From Ascoidea asiatica (taxonomy: Eukaryota; Ascomycota; Saccharomycetes; Ascoideales; Ascoideaceae), in contig BCKQ01000011.1 of NCBI GenBank assembly GCA_001600695.1, forward strand, positions 44,056 through 108,055: 64,000 nt of DNA, read 5' to 3'. The notes under the pieces are model-generated. The model worked only from the letters and a program-made list of their open reading frames with translations. It was not told the DNA's origin and did not search any database. Below, piece by piece: positions 22,821-34,879 of this stretch. Both the position numbers and the translations under genes were made by a program. Position 1 is the stretch's first letter. Each line of letters opens with the position of its first letter.

Positions 22821-24356
22821 TTAAAAATCATTAATCTTTTTTAAGATTTCACCCATATCTAACACATTTCTATCATCTCCAAATTGACCTACAACCTGAA
22901 TACCAATTGGAATATCGGATAGCTTGGCTTTACTCTTCCATGGAACAACCAAAGTTGGTAATCGAGCTAAGGAGGCAGGCACAGTCAAAACATCATCTAT
23001 AAATGCGTTAAGTGAACTTTCTTTATCTTTTTCTAAAAAGTCTTTTAAAGTAGGAGCACTATTTCTTGAAACAGGATGTAATAGAAAATCTAATCGTTCT
23101 TTTTCAGGATTTGTATAATTTAATTCCATTTCGTTATCCATTGAAAGTGCATTTGGAAGTTTGAAAGCTTGATTGAACTCATTTATTATTTCTTTTCTTA
23201 ACATGCTTGCCTTTAAATAATTATTTTTAAATCCATCAGATGACAAACTATAGGTACCCAATAGTATTCTTTTTTGAACTTCTTCACCAAATCCTTCACT
23301 TCTAACGTTTGATACTTTGAAATTTTTTGTATCATTTACTTTCCCATATCTCACTCCATCATATCTTGATAAGTTAGATGAAGCTTCTGCCAATGCCAAA
23401 GTATAATATACAGGTAAACTGTATTTAATAGATGGTATTGATACTGGAATGATGTTAATTTTAATATTGTTATCAATCTTAATACTCTCATGATTACTCT
23501 CTAATAGTTTTTCTATGATTTCTTCAAAAACATCATTGGTTTCTTTCGAAATGCCTTTCATAAATGTTTCTTTAACAATACCAATATTTATAANTTTTTT
23601 NTTATCTTTATCCAGTTTTTGAGAATCAACTATTCGTTGATTTCTTTTTCTTATTAATTCGTTTATCAAATCTCTGGACTCTTTATTTAGAGATGTAGGA
23701 TCTTTTTCATCAAATTGATTTAAATCTTCAAAAACTTCTTTGATTATATTCAAATCTTTTGACATAATTCCTACAGTATCAAAACTTTGGGCATATGAAA
23801 TTACTCCCCATCTTGATATTCTTCCATATGATGGTTTAAATCCAAATATTCCACAATAATGCGCAGGTAGTCTTATAGATCCTCCCGTATCAGTTCCAAT
23901 GGAAAAATCAGCAATATCATCAGCAACAATTGAAGCCGATCCTCCAGAAGATCCTCCACAAATATATTCATTTTCTTCATTTTTCAATTCTTTATGATAA
24001 AGTGGATTGGTAGTGTATCCATAGAATGAGTTGGTTGTACTTGATCCCATTCCGAATTCATCGAGATTTGTTTTACCAATAATAATATTATTTCTATTTT
24101 CTAATATATCACAAACAGTTGAATTGAATGGTGAGATATAATTACTTAATATATTGGATCCACAAGTAGTCTGTTCATTTTTAGTTGCTAAATTATCTTT
24201 AATGGCTACCAAATATGGAATTTTGTTACTTTTCTCAAATTTTTCACTCACTTGATTTTTTAGAATTTCAATATCTCTAACTGAAATCAACGAATTATAT
24301 TGCTTATTGGATAATTTAATTCTATCTATCCTACTAAGAGCCTTTTTTAAGCTCAT
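22821..24356 (-). CDS. HER2: Mitochondrial glutamyl-tRNA(Gln) amidotransferase subunit A
   Basis: The GatA subunit of the mitochondrial GatFAB complex, which converts Glu-tRNA(Gln) to Gln-tRNA(Gln) using ammonia released from glutamine. The 511-residue protein has the amidase signature. The Lys-cisSer-Ser triad can be assigned as K53 (AIKDNLAT), S136 ([10 protein letters not shown]) and S160 ([12 protein letters not shown]). The 24-residue spacing between the two serines equals that in bacterial GatA. A further match is [24 protein letters not shown]. The C-terminal region ends with the [12 protein letters not shown] block. There is no strong presequence, but the N-terminus is basic ([12 protein letters not shown]). 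It is a little longer than S. cerevisiae Her2 (464). Confidence 0.94.
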   Translation of the reverse strand: MSLKKALSRIDRIKLSNKQYNSLISVRDIEILKNQVSEKFEKSNKIPYLVAIKDNLATKNEQTTCGSNILSNYISPFNSTVCDILENRNNIIIGKTNLDEFGMGSSTTNSFYGYTTNPLYHKELKNEENEYICGGSSGGSASIVADDIADFSIGTDTGGSIRLPAHYCGIFGFKPSYGRISRWGVISYAQSFDTVGIMSKDLNIIKEVFEDLNQFDEKDPTSLNKESRDLINELIRKRNQRIVDSQKLDKDXKKXINIGIVKETFMKGISKETNDVFEEIIEKLLESNHESIKIDNNIKINIIPVSIPSIKYSLPVYYTLALAEASSNLSRYDGVRYGKVNDTKNFKVSNVRSEGFGEEVQKRILLGTYSLSSDGFKNNYLKASMLRKEIINEFNQAFKLPNALSMDNEMELNYTNPEKERLDFLLHPVSRNSAPTLKDFLEKDKESSLNAFIDDVLTVPASLARLPTLVVPWKSKAKLSDIPIGIQVVGQFGDDRNVLDMGEILKKINDF

Positions 24357-24949
24357 TATTCATTCAATTGTATTTCTGATAGCTACTTAATTGTTATCAA
24401 CCTCGAAATTGAAAACTATTTATCATTACCTTTAAATATTTATACAATATTACTATTCAATTTTTTTCAGTTTAAATAAGCGGCTGTAAGGCCAACCACT
24501 ATCAAAAGTCACGAGCCTTTTCTAACAAAGAAGGTAGCATTAGATATTTTTTCTATTTATTGAAAGCCTTTTTTTCTACGAGAGCTTACAGTTGGATTGA
24601 NTTCAATTATAATGAAAACTACTTGCTTTTACAAGATTTAAAATATTAAAAAATATAGGTAATGCATCTTTTCTTTTTGGAAAAAACTTTCAAAATAACA
24701 AAAGAGATTGAAATTTTACAAGAAAAATTCGAATCCTTAATCAAAATTTAGAGAATAAAATTCTATTGAAATTATTAAAAAAAGAAATCAAAACTAAGAA
24801 CTAAACATAAAAAAATATAATAATAAATAAAACACCAGAAATGAAGGATATATATGTGAATAATAAAAAAAAAGAAAAAAAAAAACCATTATGCCAAATC
24901 AGAAAAAACCATTATATAAAGTTACTAATAAAAAACCTCTTCACTTAAT
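24357..24949. other. HER2 promoter and CRZ1 3' region
   Basis: 593 bases of A-rich DNA between two genes on the same strand. I see no reading frame, RNA gene or notable repeat. Confidence 0.6.
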
Positions 24950-26797
24950 TCACTGAAAGAAGTCTTCACCATATAAATTAATTAATTCATCACTAGCCGC
25001 CAATAATTTTGAAATGTTAGATAAGTTTGTACCAGTGGCAGACATTAAAAGTTGTTTAGTATTTTCCAAAGATTCATTATCTATATTAAAGTTGAGCATA
25101 TTATTAGATGGATCAGATAATGCTTCAGAGCATTGATTCAAAGATTTGTCAAGATTTAATCCTTTTAATTCTTTATTTTTTTTGGCCTCATATAATAAAA
25201 CTGGCTTTAGACACATCCAGCCAGTTTCTGTTTTGAAATGTCTACCTAGAGCATCCCCTCTTGCAAATTTTTTACCACAACCCCATTTAGTTCCATTTTT
25301 CAAAGTTCCACCACATTTAAATTTTTTAACACCATCATGTAAAGCTTCATGTCTTTTTCTATCATGGGATCTAGCAAATCTTCTGCCACATTTCGAACAA
25401 GGAAATGGTTTTTCATTGGAATGAGTTCTTAAATGGGATTTTAAATTATAAGGTTTATTGAAAACCTTGCCACATTTTTCACATGGAAAGTTTTCCTCTT
25501 GTTCATTTTCATCACTTAAATATTGGCAGTTAATATCTTGGGTATTGAAAGCAAGACCTTGGTTGAAACTACCGGGAATAACATTCAAAGTTCTGTTTAA
25601 ATTATTCTGTTTATTAGGATGTTGTCGACGACGTCTACGACGTGTAACACCTGATTCTTTGATAGCAGAATCTTGAGCAGCTTCAATTGCAGCACTTATT
25701 GTAGATTCTGTTATTGGGACCTTATTATTTTCACTATCAACCAAGTTAGTTATAACAACATTTGGGTTTTTTTGTTGTTGTTGCTGTTGCTGTTGTAATT
25801 GTTGCTGCTGTTGAAGTTGCTGTTGTTGTTGAAGTTGTTGCTCCATAAGAAGAGTTGTTGAGTCTTGATTCATATAATAATAAGAGCCTGTATTATTAAG
25901 TGAATTAACTCCAGAGTTTAAAGTAGTATAAAAATTATTTAAGGGATTTAATATTGAGCTTATTGGTGGTATGGAAACAGGGGAAATATTGTTCGTATTA
26001 TAAGTTTGAAATGGAAGTAAATTTGGTAATTGAAGGTATGAAGCAGTAGCTAAAGGAGGTAATTGGCCATATTGATTATTTAAGTTTGTTGAAAATCCTT
26101 GATTAGGAAATGGCAAATTGATTGATGGTAAACTATTTACATTTTCGAGGCCTGGTATTTGAATGTTAGATTGAGAATTTGTATATATATTGTTGTTTGA
26201 TTGAGCTTGATTTTGTTGAAGGTTTTGAAGATTCTGAAGATTCTGGAGATTTTGAAGATTTTGAAGGTTTTGAAGATTTTGTTGTTGTTGTTGTTGTTGT
26301 TGCTGTTGTTGTTGTTGTTGTTGCAATTCCTGATTTGTGTAACCAAAATATGATGCAGCTTCTGGTGCTACTGTATTTGATTTTAAATTATTTATTGAAG
26401 GTAAAACATAACTTTGTGGAGAAAAAGAAGAGGTGTTACTGTATGTAGACATAGCAGGACTTTTATTTGAATTTGAATTAGAATGGGATTGTGAACTTGT
26501 TCGGGATTGGATAGCCATTTGAGAATCAGTTATAGAAATATTTGAAGCTGGAGATAAGTTTTTTTTATCGTCCATAGTTAATTTCAATAAATCTAATTCT
26601 TCTTCATTTGAGCTTTTCATTGGTGAAGAGATCTGACTTAATAAAGAGGATGTTGAACTATAATTATTGTAATCTAAATTTGTATTATCGACAATTGAAC
26701 TAATGATAGAAGAAGCAGCACTATTTTGTCTATTTCTAGTTAAATTTGTTGGAGTTGAAAGATATTGAGTGAAATTATTATCTGTTGGAGATAACAT
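24950..26797 (-). CDS. CRZ1: Calcineurin-responsive zinc-finger factor Crz1
   Basis: A transcription factor dephosphorylated by calcineurin on calcium or ion stress, after which it enters the nucleus and activates genes such as ENA1. The 615-residue protein has Ser/Asn-rich and Gln-rich N-terminal regions, including polyQ (about 160-175 and 320-345). The fingers begin at F437: [20 protein letters not shown], then [19 protein letters not shown], then a third unit in which [20 protein letters not shown] precedes [13 protein letters not shown]. This arrangement is specific to the Crz1 family. A calcineurin-docking PxIxIT match, PNVVIT, lies at 345-350. RRRRRR at about 377-382 in [13 protein letters not shown] is a candidate nuclear signal. 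The gene has a very large 5' region. Confidence 0.94.
   Translation of the reverse strand: MLSPTDNNFTQYLSTPTNLTRNRQNSAASSIISSIVDNTNLDYNNYSSTSSLLSQISSPMKSSNEEELDLLKLTMDDKKNLSPASNISITDSQMAIQSRTSSQSHSNSNSNKSPAMSTYSNTSSFSPQSYVLPSINNLKSNTVAPEAASYFGYTNQELQQQQQQQQQQQQQQQNLQNLQNLQNLQNLQNLQNLQQNQAQSNNNIYTNSQSNIQIPGLENVNSLPSINLPFPNQGFSTNLNNQYGQLPPLATASYLQLPNLLPFQTYNTNNISPVSIPPISSILNPLNNFYTTLNSGVNSLNNTGSYYYMNQDSTTLLMEQQLQQQQQLQQQQQLQQQQQQQQKNPNVVITNLVDSENNKVPITESTISAAIEAAQDSAIKESGVTRRRRRRQHPNKQNNLNRTLNVIPGSFNQGLAFNTQDINCQYLSDENEQEENFPCEKCGKVFNKPYNLKSHLRTHSNEKPFPCSKCGRRFARSHDRKRHEALHDGVKKFKCGGTLKNGTKWGCGKKFARGDALGRHFKTETGWMCLKPVLLYEAKKNKELKGLNLDKSLNQCSEALSDPSNNMLNFNIDNESLENTKQLLMSATGTNLSNISKLLAASDELINLYGEDFFQ
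25748..25765 (-). other. CRZ1: PxIxIT calcineurin-docking motif in Crz1
   Basis: Codons 345-350 read P-N-V-V-I-T, fitting the P-x-[IV]-x-[IV]-T docking consensus for calcineurin. It sits just after a polyQ tract in an otherwise disordered region upstream of the zinc fingers, as expected for Crz1. Confidence 0.7.
26269..26324. repeat. Gln codon run in CRZ1
   Basis: TTG/TGT triplets encoding an uninterrupted Gln tract on the minus strand. The adjacent GAAGATTTT-type 9-bp repeats (26220-26280) encode an NLQNLQ array. Confidence 0.8.
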
Positions 26798-29700
26798 TGG
26801 AATTATTCAGCTATTATAAGTTTAGATTATAATTAAAAATTTAAATTTAATTGATAAGAGTTGAATTAGAAATTTTAATTTGAAAATTTGAGAATGTTTA
26901 ATATTAAAGTAATATATTTCTAGTTGAGTTCACTTAGTCACTTTTTTTGATTAGTGTAAAGTATTATTTTATTATTTTATTTTTATTATTTTTATTATAA
27001 TTATTTTAATTATTATAATTGTTATAATTGTTATAAAACTATTTCGAAGTCTTTATTTTATTGATTTTTAATATTTAATATTTTATAATTTATATTTTGT
27101 ATTATTTAGAAAAGAATAAAAGAAAACCGGTGATAGAAAAGGGATATTAAAAAGTTTTAAAAAGCTGGGAAATCGTTGATTATTTATAGGAATTTCAGCG
27201 AGAAACATTTAGATAAAAAAAAACTTGCCAAGAGAATTGTATGCAGCATTTTGCATTATATAAACCCCAGTTGGCTGTTCAAAAACCGAATGCTAGTGAA
27301 ATGGTGGTTAAAATAATGGTGATTAACTTAGAAGGCAGCAAGCCGGTGATTGATATCCCGACTACTTTAACTTCAATTACCTTTTATTTTTGGGACACTT
27401 TCATAACTAAACATTCCTTTTTTTGTGAAGAGTCTGGAATGAATAGAGCGGCAATCACCAGAAGTTAAAGCGTTCTAGATCGCCTCATTCATAATCAGAA
27501 AACCGGCATTCAATTTAATACATGCTATTTTTGAGTTTAAGTTGTAACTTGAAACACAACATTTCTTCTGAGTGTTTACAAGGTCCGGCATTCAAATAGA
27601 GAGGCTTACACGGAAATTCCCCTTTTTGGATAGAAAGCACCAAGTCGGCAANTAAACGCATAACATTGCACAGCAAATACGGATCTGTTATAACTTGACT
27701 CACTGCAATGTTTTAGCAAACGAAAGAGGTGGCATTAAGGAATTAAGATTTAATACGTAAATCCCGGAAAGATGAGATAATAATTTAGAGACGAATTACC
27801 ACTGTCTAAACAATTTTAACGATACAAGTAATTTTGGATTATCAAATTTTAGAAACTTCAGGTATATTTCTTTTGTTTACAAAAGCGAGCAATGCCACGA
27901 TTTTACATACTTTCAAAGTTACTTGAATGCTAACATTCAAATTAGTGCTAATCAAAGTTATCCAAAATAAAACTTTCAATTCCGTTCGGCAACATCCGTT
28001 GAAGATCCGGAAAAGCATTAGTGAACTCATCAATCAGTAAAAATCAAATTTCGAATAGCATGAAGAAATACTAAACAAATAACAAGATAATATTGCACCA
28101 GTAAATTGGAAAGCTCAAACAAAAACGTTTTCAGAAACTGTCTTTTTTGTTACCCAGATAATATACATGTAAACTTCTCAAATAAAATCATTACTTGAAA
28201 TATTTTATTGAATACAGATGATAAGCTATTGAAAAACAATGTTAATTATGTGTTTTGAAAGAAATTAATTAATTTGAACTTTTCAGAATTCTTATTGAAG
28301 CTCATCAAAGAGAACCGATACCCAATAGGATTTTGGGTTATTGTAGTGGCCGTAGCAAAGTTTTGAGCACCTAACAACAAAACATAATGATATAGGCTCG
28401 TGATTCAGGGCCTTAATATGCTGTGTGCTAGGGCTTGCTTGGGTTCCAACAACAAATCCCAGTTCGGTGTTTGATATTGTTGTGGATATAGCTATTTTGG
28501 GAATGGGCACTACAACCTAGTCTGCTTAGCTAGCTTTTTATGCTTCAGTTAATTGCATGCTGTTGATTACCATAACCCAACTTTTCTCCGGCTTCTAAAA
28601 TTTCTTTTTCAAAACCCAAACAGATGCTTTTTCGAAAGTGTTTCTAACATTAGCAATCTTAACTTTCACATAATATGCTATGTTGACGGAAGATAAAATC
28701 AAAAAGAAACAAGAGTTTGTATTTAATTAATATACCTGTTTTTTCTAGGAGTATTAAGAGTTTCTTTTAAGTTTTTCACTTTGGCTGCTTTGAANAAAAA
28801 AAAATGAAAGTTCAGCTAAGCTTCCGGGATTTAAAAACAATGTGCCTTGTTTTTTAATCACCGGAAACATAAAGGACGTTAAAATAAGCATTAGAGATAT
28901 TTCAAAGAAAAGCATTAGCAATAAAATCTGCATATCATTGATCAAATTATAGTTGAATTCAATTTTATAATAATTTTTTTTTAGTGAGCAATAATAAGCA
29001 ACAAGTTACAAGTAACATTTACTTTACTTTTTTTTAGCTATTTACAGTCCTGGTTTTATTCAGTTAGTGAGCCTTTGAAATTCTAATTCAAAATTAAGAA
29101 ATTAATTAAGAATGATGAATTAAAATATATTGGCTTCCCAAATAGGGTTTTTTAAAAACAATAACCTAATTTTCAAAACAAAAAAGAGGCTCACTTATTT
29201 TATTGATTTAGTTTTCAATATGAAGTACCGACTCTATGAGATAGAATCTCATTGAAATTCCTGTTTATAAAAACTCAAATTCAAACTAAAGATTATTCTA
29301 GTTAGATTAACAGAAAATTTTCCTGAATGAATTATATTTGCTGAAAATTACTTCGAATATCCAAATTATCCTGCTATGAAACATACTTCTCAAAGATTAA
29401 AGAAAAAATTGGAAAAAAAATAAAATAGATGGCAAGTTCTTTTTGATATTTTAAAAAACATAGAAGGAGTACCTGGAATTAATTGTGGTTGAAACGCTAC
29501 GAGCTAGTGTGATTTTTTTTCAAGGTCATTGACAATTTCTTTAGATCTTGTAGTACTATTTCTTTCAAAAAAAGTATATTTGAGATCATTAAAAATAAAT
29601 ATAATATGCTTGCTCAGCCTTAATAAAATAGCAAATAAACACAAATATAAACATAAATATAAACAAAAAATCAAAATCAAAATCAAGTTACGTAACTATT

Positions 29701-30439
29701 CAATCAATTGAATTATTTTCTAGTTTTTTAGTCAAATAGTAAATTCTTGAAATTTTATATTTTTTGGTATATTCTCTTTGAAATCAATTTAATGAAACCA
29801 AAAAAATCAATTAGCTTATTTCAGTTTTTCAGCAGCGCAATAGTAATATTGTACTTAAAAAATTATTTTGAATCTTTATGACTTAAATGGACTTTTTTTT
29901 TTGGAATTCCTTATTATTGCTCAAGGTTCAAAATTTATGATGCTTCAAAGGCCCCGATGTTCATGATTTCCTTGAGTTCTCATCACTTAAATCCTTTCAT
30001 TTAAATTTGTGTAATTATACATCAATTCTTATAATTTACTCTTCAACTTCTTCTCAGTGTTTCAATAAATAAAATTTTTCTAAGTTTTCTTTGCAATACT
30101 TAACCAATTGACATATCGATAGCAAATGGCTAGGAGATTATTCTCTTTTACTTTTAAATAAATTTTCAACACACCCAAAAGTCACATGACTTTTGATGTG
30201 TGAAAAAAAATTTTACTGTATTTTTGGTAACTACGTAACGTAGAGCATTTCTGAAAATTTATTCAAATTATTTCAATAAAGTATGAAATAGGGTATGAAA
30301 TGTGAAAAATTCATCTATCAAAAATTAAAATTCAAATCATATTACATAAGTGTTTAAATATAGTCCTTTTTTATCAATTTAATTGTTTTTATTTGAAAAA
30401 TAGTAACTGATAGATATTTGAAAATTAAAAGCAATCAAA
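26798..30439. other. Large gene-poor region between CRZ1 and SUP45
   Basis: 3.6 kb between divergent genes, so it contains both promoters. 26798-27180 and 28960-30439 are ordinary AT-rich DNA with nothing recognisable. 27200-28960 differs in composition and is described separately. No tRNA-like box A/B pair was seen. Confidence 0.55.
27200..28960 (-). pseudogene. Possible decayed gene or foreign relic
   Basis: A block of higher sequence complexity and G+C than its flanks. On the minus strand, protein-like fragments occur in different frames, broken by stops. Examples are KQGTLFLNPGSLAEL (about 28800-28845), VKIANVRNTFEKASVWVLKK (about 28605-28670), GFEKEILEAGEKLGYGNQQ (about 28560-28620), LIDEFTNAFPDLQRMLPNGI (about 27970-28035) and DLVLSIQKGEFPCKPLYLN (about 27590-27650). 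They use codons rare in neighbouring genes (CCG, CGG, GCC). I recognise no family. The order and frame changes suggest a decayed coding sequence, but a spliced gene with several introns or chance open frames cannot be excluded. Confidence 0.3.
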
Positions 30440-31789
30440 ATGGCTCCAATTATAGATGAAACAGATGCTGAGAAAAATATCCAAATTTGGAGAATCAAAA
30501 AGATTATTAAAAAATTAGAAGTGGCAAGAGGTAATGGTACCTCTATGATTTCATTAATTTTACCACCTAAATCACAAGTTTCAATCACTCAGAAAATGTT
30601 AACAGATGAATATGGTACTGCTTCAAATATCAAATCAAGAGTTAATAGATTAAGTGTTTTATCCGCAATTACCTCAACTCAACAGAAATTAAAGCTATAT
30701 AATAAAGTTCCACCAAATGGGTTAGTTATATATTGTGGTGATGTTTTAACTGATGAAGGTAAAGAAAAAAAATTGAATATTGATTTTGAACCTTTCAAGC
30801 CAATTAATACCTCTTTATATTTATGTGATAATAAATTTCATACAGAGCCTCTAGCTGAATTATTACAAAATGATGATAGGTTCGGTTTTATTGTTATGGA
30901 TGGTAATGGTTCTTTATTTGGTTCAGTATCCGGTAACACAAGAACAGTTCTACATAAATTCACTGTTGATTTGCCTAAAAAGCATGGTAGAGGTGGTCAA
31001 TCCGCTCTACGTTTTTCTCGTTTACGTGATGAAAAAAGACATAATTATGTAAGAAAAGTTGCTGAAGTTGCTGTACAAAATTTTATTACAAATGACAAAG
31101 TAAACGTAACTGGTTTGATTCTTGCTGGTAGTGCTGATTTTAAAACTGAGTTATCAAGATCTGATTTATTTGATAATAGATTAGCTGCAAAAATTATTAA
31201 AGTTGTTGATATTTCATATGGTGGAGAAAATGGGTTCAATCAAGCTATTGAGTTATCTGCTGAAACCCTATCAAGTGTCAAATTTATCCAAGAAAAAAAA
31301 TTAATCACAAGTTATTTTGATGAAATTTCTCAAGATACTGGTAAATATTGTTACGGAATTGATGATACTTTAAAAGCCTTAGATTTAGGTNCCTGTGAAA
31401 TAATCATTGTTCATGAAAATTTGGATATGATTAGATATGCTTTAAAAGATTCGGAAGGAAAAGAAGTTATAGCATATCACTCACCAACACAATATGGGGA
31501 TAACACTAAAGACTATTTATTAGACAAAACAACTGGAGCAGAGATGGAAGTTCTCAGTGAACAACCTTTTTTGGAATGGCTTGCTGAAAATTATAAAAGT
31601 TTTGGTGCTACATTGGAATTTGTTACTGATAAAAGTTCTGAAGGTGCACAATTTGTCAAAGGTTTTGGTGGAATTGGTGCTATATTAAGATATAAAGTCA
31701 ATTTTGAGCAATTAGCAAGTGATAACGAGGATGACTTTTATAGTGATAATGATGAAGTAAATGATGATTATGATAGTGATTATATTTGA
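30440..31789 (+). CDS. SUP45: Translation release factor eRF1
   Basis: Recognises all three stop codons in the ribosomal A site and triggers peptide release with eRF3. The 449-residue protein is full length (437 in S. cerevisiae). The decoding motifs are standard: TASNIKS at about 60-66 and YLCDNKF, the YxCxxxF motif. The catalytic GGQ is in [13 protein letters not shown] at about residue 185. Strong eRF1 identity continues through [42 protein letters not shown] and [15 protein letters not shown]. The C-terminus is acidic and ends DYDSDYI, the region that contacts eRF3. Nothing suggests an altered stop-codon code. Confidence 0.97.
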   Translation: MAPIIDETDAEKNIQIWRIKKIIKKLEVARGNGTSMISLILPPKSQVSITQKMLTDEYGTASNIKSRVNRLSVLSAITSTQQKLKLYNKVPPNGLVIYCGDVLTDEGKEKKLNIDFEPFKPINTSLYLCDNKFHTEPLAELLQNDDRFGFIVMDGNGSLFGSVSGNTRTVLHKFTVDLPKKHGRGGQSALRFSRLRDEKRHNYVRKVAEVAVQNFITNDKVNVTGLILAGSADFKTELSRSDLFDNRLAAKIIKVVDISYGGENGFNQAIELSAETLSSVKFIQEKKLITSYFDEISQDTGKYCYGIDDTLKALDLGXCEIIIVHENLDMIRYALKDSEGKEVIAYHSPTQYGDNTKDYLLDKTTGAEMEVLSEQPFLEWLAENYKSFGATLEFVTDKSSEGAQFVKGFGGIGAILRYKVNFEQLASDNEDDFYSDNDEVNDDYDSDYI

Positions 31790-31933
31790 GACAAATTATA
31801 AAAACATTGAAGAGGGAAAAGTGTTTGGTTGAGAGAGAATGATTGGTTCATTGAGTAGGCCTAGTTCAATAGAATTTTTGTTAAATATCTACATTTAGAA
31901 AATAAAGCTGAAACTAGTTAAAGCTATTTATTA

Positions 31934-34879
31934 TTATATATTACGAAACAATGAAAACCTTCTATTTTTTGTACTCTTTATGGTCAGAGATTTTATTAGG
32001 GAAGAAGCATTCGGCTGTTTTCTTTGTGTATTGTTTCTTGGATTTCTTGATAGGTCTACAGCACCTTTAGGCGTTTCAAATAATATTTTTTTTTTCAGTC
32101 GAACAGGATGTACTTTACGCAGCTTTGTAGTTCTTGTAGTGTTAACAGAAGTCGAACTCTTGTACTTGCTGACTTGTTTTATATCTTGAGATTCATCTAC
32201 TACTTTAGAACCAGTATTTTGTTTATCTCTTGAAGGTTGATTTACCTGTAAATAATCTTTGTTTTGAAAGGTGCTTTTTTCAACTTTAGAAGTTCTTGAT
32301 TCAATCACTTTAGAAGTGTATGACTTAGCTTCAGAAAATTGTTTGGGATTTGGTATCTTTGAAGGATTTGAAAATATGTTTCCCAAAGGCTCTTTTGAAT
32401 TACTCGATTTCATAGGTATAGTCTTACTATTCAGAGAATATGCTAAAACTGTCAGATTTCCTTTTACCTTTTTTTTCCACCATTTTCCTTTTTTCTTTTT
32501 TGGAATTGAGGATGTTTCAGTTTTCTGAAATTTTTTTGGCATTATATTTGCTTGCTTATTTGTGGAATTTATTATATTTTGAGTTTCATTTAATGAATCA
32601 ATAACCGGCTTTTTTAAAGAAGAATTTCTTTCATTGATCTGGTTATTAAGTTTTTTGGAGGACAGTCTAGTTTTGATATTCAGGATAGATTTTTGATTTC
32701 TCAGTATCTTAGCCAATTCAGTGCTAGAAGTAGAAGACATTTTTCCAGGTATTAAACAAGATAGAAAGCCTAGCTTTTTGGATCTATTTTTTTTTAATTC
32801 TTTAGGCTTAGAAACTAGAGATTTATTGGGGTTCTTTGCTCTGATTAATTTCCTATCAGTCGATGTCGATGGATTCTCAGCCTTTTTGACTAAGCTACTA
32901 TCGGGTTTAATCTTGATTGATGGAGAAGAATTTGGTAATTTCTCTTTTATAGATGAAATAACTGTTTTAGAATTCTCTAAGTGACGTTCTTGCGATCTAA
33001 TCCCAGTAATTAATGATGGATTTTGAAGTTTATTAAGCTTAGTATTAGTAACAGGGGTAATGNCAGGCTTTGTTTTATATTCAGAAGGTAGGGTATTAAT
33101 ATTCTCATTATTGGATATTACACCTTTATCATGAAGATATTCACTGTTTTGAGGTTTGTTTGATATTTTATACTTTTCCTTATTAGTATTATATTCACTA
33201 ATTGGAATATTATCAATTTGATTGTTCTTTAAAGATGGGATAGAATAATTGATATTAGTATCAAAAATTATATTCTGACTAATCCCATCAATATCATATG
33301 AAGGAGATTTTATTTCCTGTTTTATTTCAAGATTCTCAAACAGTTGGTTATACCAATTTGGAGTCAGTGGAGTATTACTCAGGTTAAATCTTTTATGCAA
33401 ATAATATTTATAGCAGGAACCAGTTATTACTTCATGATTTTCTTCCGCCTCATGAACAGTTATTAAATTAGGGTCAATGAAAGCATTATTATAGTTAGAA
33501 TTATTAATGGTATTGAGGGCATTATTAGTATTGATAGTATTATTATTGATATTTAAAGTATTGTTAGCATTGTTATTTATAGTATTAATTCCGATCGCAT
33601 TTATATTCAGTATTGTATTAATAGTCAGGTTATTATTTCCAAAAGAATCAAAATTTGCATTGTTATAAGTGTTATTTAAATAAGTATCATTATTATTGTT
33701 ATTATTATTGTTATCATAACTTGATTGAAAGCCAAAGTCGCTATTAAAATAACGATCCATATTATTTATATTTGAATTATCAGTTGTGGTGGCAGGTGTT
33801 ATGGTAGCATTAAATTTTGAATTTGCAGAAAGTGAGCCTGCAGTGGCTGCACTTTCAAATTTGCTATCAAATTTACCTAATTCAATATTATTCTGAACTA
33901 AAGAATCNAAAGAAACAGGAGCTTTATTTATTACGTTTGATTCAAATTGAAATTTATTTTTAATTTTTTGAAATTTTTCCTTAAGAACAGAAGTATTCAA
34001 TTCAAGATCATCAACCGGATCTAGGGATTTATTAATACAATTGGATAGTAAATTTAAGATGTCATTTTGAAAGGCGAAAATTTTTTCTTGGTCAATATTT
34101 GCAGTAGAAGTTTTAAAAGATTCTTGAGAAATAATTGTCATACTTATATCATTTAAATTATTTGAAGGATCTTTTTGAGTTAAAGGTTTTGGAATACCTT
34201 CAATTAATATTCTATCTAATAAAAGTTCCACTGAGGACCATAATAAAGCTCTTATTAATATATATTTTTTCTGTTTAGTATTATTTAACTCTTCAGATAT
34301 CCAAGATAATAATTCTTCATCAATTTCTGATTGTAAAACAACAACTTCCAAAGCGTTCAAAATTGCAAGTTGAACATCAGTTTTAAAGGACATATTTGTA
34401 CCATTCGAAGCTTTGGAATGAGTTTTTAATACATCAATTAATACAGATAAAACACCTGCAGTTATATCAGGTACAATATATAAACCATTTTGAATCATTT
34501 GATAAATATCTTTAATCAAATTAGCTGCTAATACAATTGAAGTATTTTTTTCATTTTCTTCTAAAGTTGTAATACTTTTCAAATCCATATTAACAGATTG
34601 ATAATCTAAAGGTAATTGAGTTGAAAAATTTAAAGCAGGAATTATAATTTTATCCATAAGATTAAATAATCTCAGACTTAACAGTTCAATAAATCTTGAA
34701 TTTGATTCATTATAATTTATTATATTTGCAATTTGAATTAATATTGGTACTATATCAGTTTCATTATAAGGAGCAGAAGTAATTATATAACTTATTTCTA
34801 TAACTCCTTGAGAAGATCTTGGAGGATTTGGATCATCTAAACTAGAAATAAAACTTGCAGGACCAGTTAATATAGACAT
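31934..34879 (-). CDS. Unrecognised 981-residue protein with basic C-terminal half
   Basis: I do not recognise the family. Residues about 20-300 look like an ordered all-helical (possibly armadillo-like) domain, with amphipathic blocks such as IPALNFSTQLPLDYQ, LSVLIDVLKTHSKAS and YILIRALLWSSVELLLDRIL. Residues about 385-470 are an Asn/Thr-rich linker. The C-terminal half is hydrophilic and strongly basic, with clusters including KKNRSKKLGFLSCLIPGKMS (about 705-725) and PKKKKGKWWKKKVKG (about 790-805). It ends NRRFSLFRNI. No signal peptide or membrane span is visible. The long uninterrupted frame with normal amino-acid usage at the N-terminus supports a real gene. It lies 144 bases from the convergent SUP45 end. 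Confidence 0.75.
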   Translation of the reverse strand: MSILTGPASFISSLDDPNPPRSSQGVIEISYIITSAPYNETDIVPILIQIANIINYNESNSRFIELLSLRLFNLMDKIIIPALNFSTQLPLDYQSVNMDLKSITTLEENEKNTSIVLAANLIKDIYQMIQNGLYIVPDITAGVLSVLIDVLKTHSKASNGTNMSFKTDVQLAILNALEVVVLQSEIDEELLSWISEELNNTKQKKYILIRALLWSSVELLLDRILIEGIPKPLTQKDPSNNLNDISMTIISQESFKTSTANIDQEKIFAFQNDILNLLSNCINKSLDPVDDLELNTSVLKEKFQKIKNKFQFESNVINKAPVSXDSLVQNNIELGKFDSKFESAATAGSLSANSKFNATITPATTTDNSNINNMDRYFNSDFGFQSSYDNNNNNNNNDTYLNNTYNNANFDSFGNNNLTINTILNINAIGINTINNNANNTLNINNNTINTNNALNTINNSNYNNAFIDPNLITVHEAEENHEVITGSCYKYYLHKRFNLSNTPLTPNWYNQLFENLEIKQEIKSPSYDIDGISQNIIFDTNINYSIPSLKNNQIDNIPISEYNTNKEKYKISNKPQNSEYLHDKGVISNNENINTLPSEYKTKPXITPVTNTKLNKLQNPSLITGIRSQERHLENSKTVISSIKEKLPNSSPSIKIKPDSSLVKKAENPSTSTDRKLIRAKNPNKSLVSKPKELKKNRSKKLGFLSCLIPGKMSSTSSTELAKILRNQKSILNIKTRLSSKKLNNQINERNSSLKKPVIDSLNETQNIINSTNKQANIMPKKFQKTETSSIPKKKKGKWWKKKVKGNLTVLAYSLNSKTIPMKSSNSKEPLGNIFSNPSKIPNPKQFSEAKSYTSKVIESRTSKVEKSTFQNKDYLQVNQPSRDKQNTGSKVVDESQDIKQVSKYKSSTSVNTTRTTKLRKVHPVRLKKKILFETPKGAVDLSRNPRNNTQRKQPNASSLIKSLTIKSTKNRRFSLFRNI

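Noticed and set aside
28292-28510. Resemblance of AISTTISNTE to the RNase H end of a copia-type element
   Set aside because: Only a handful of residues agree, with no catalytic pattern, no LTR pair and no other pol domain nearby.
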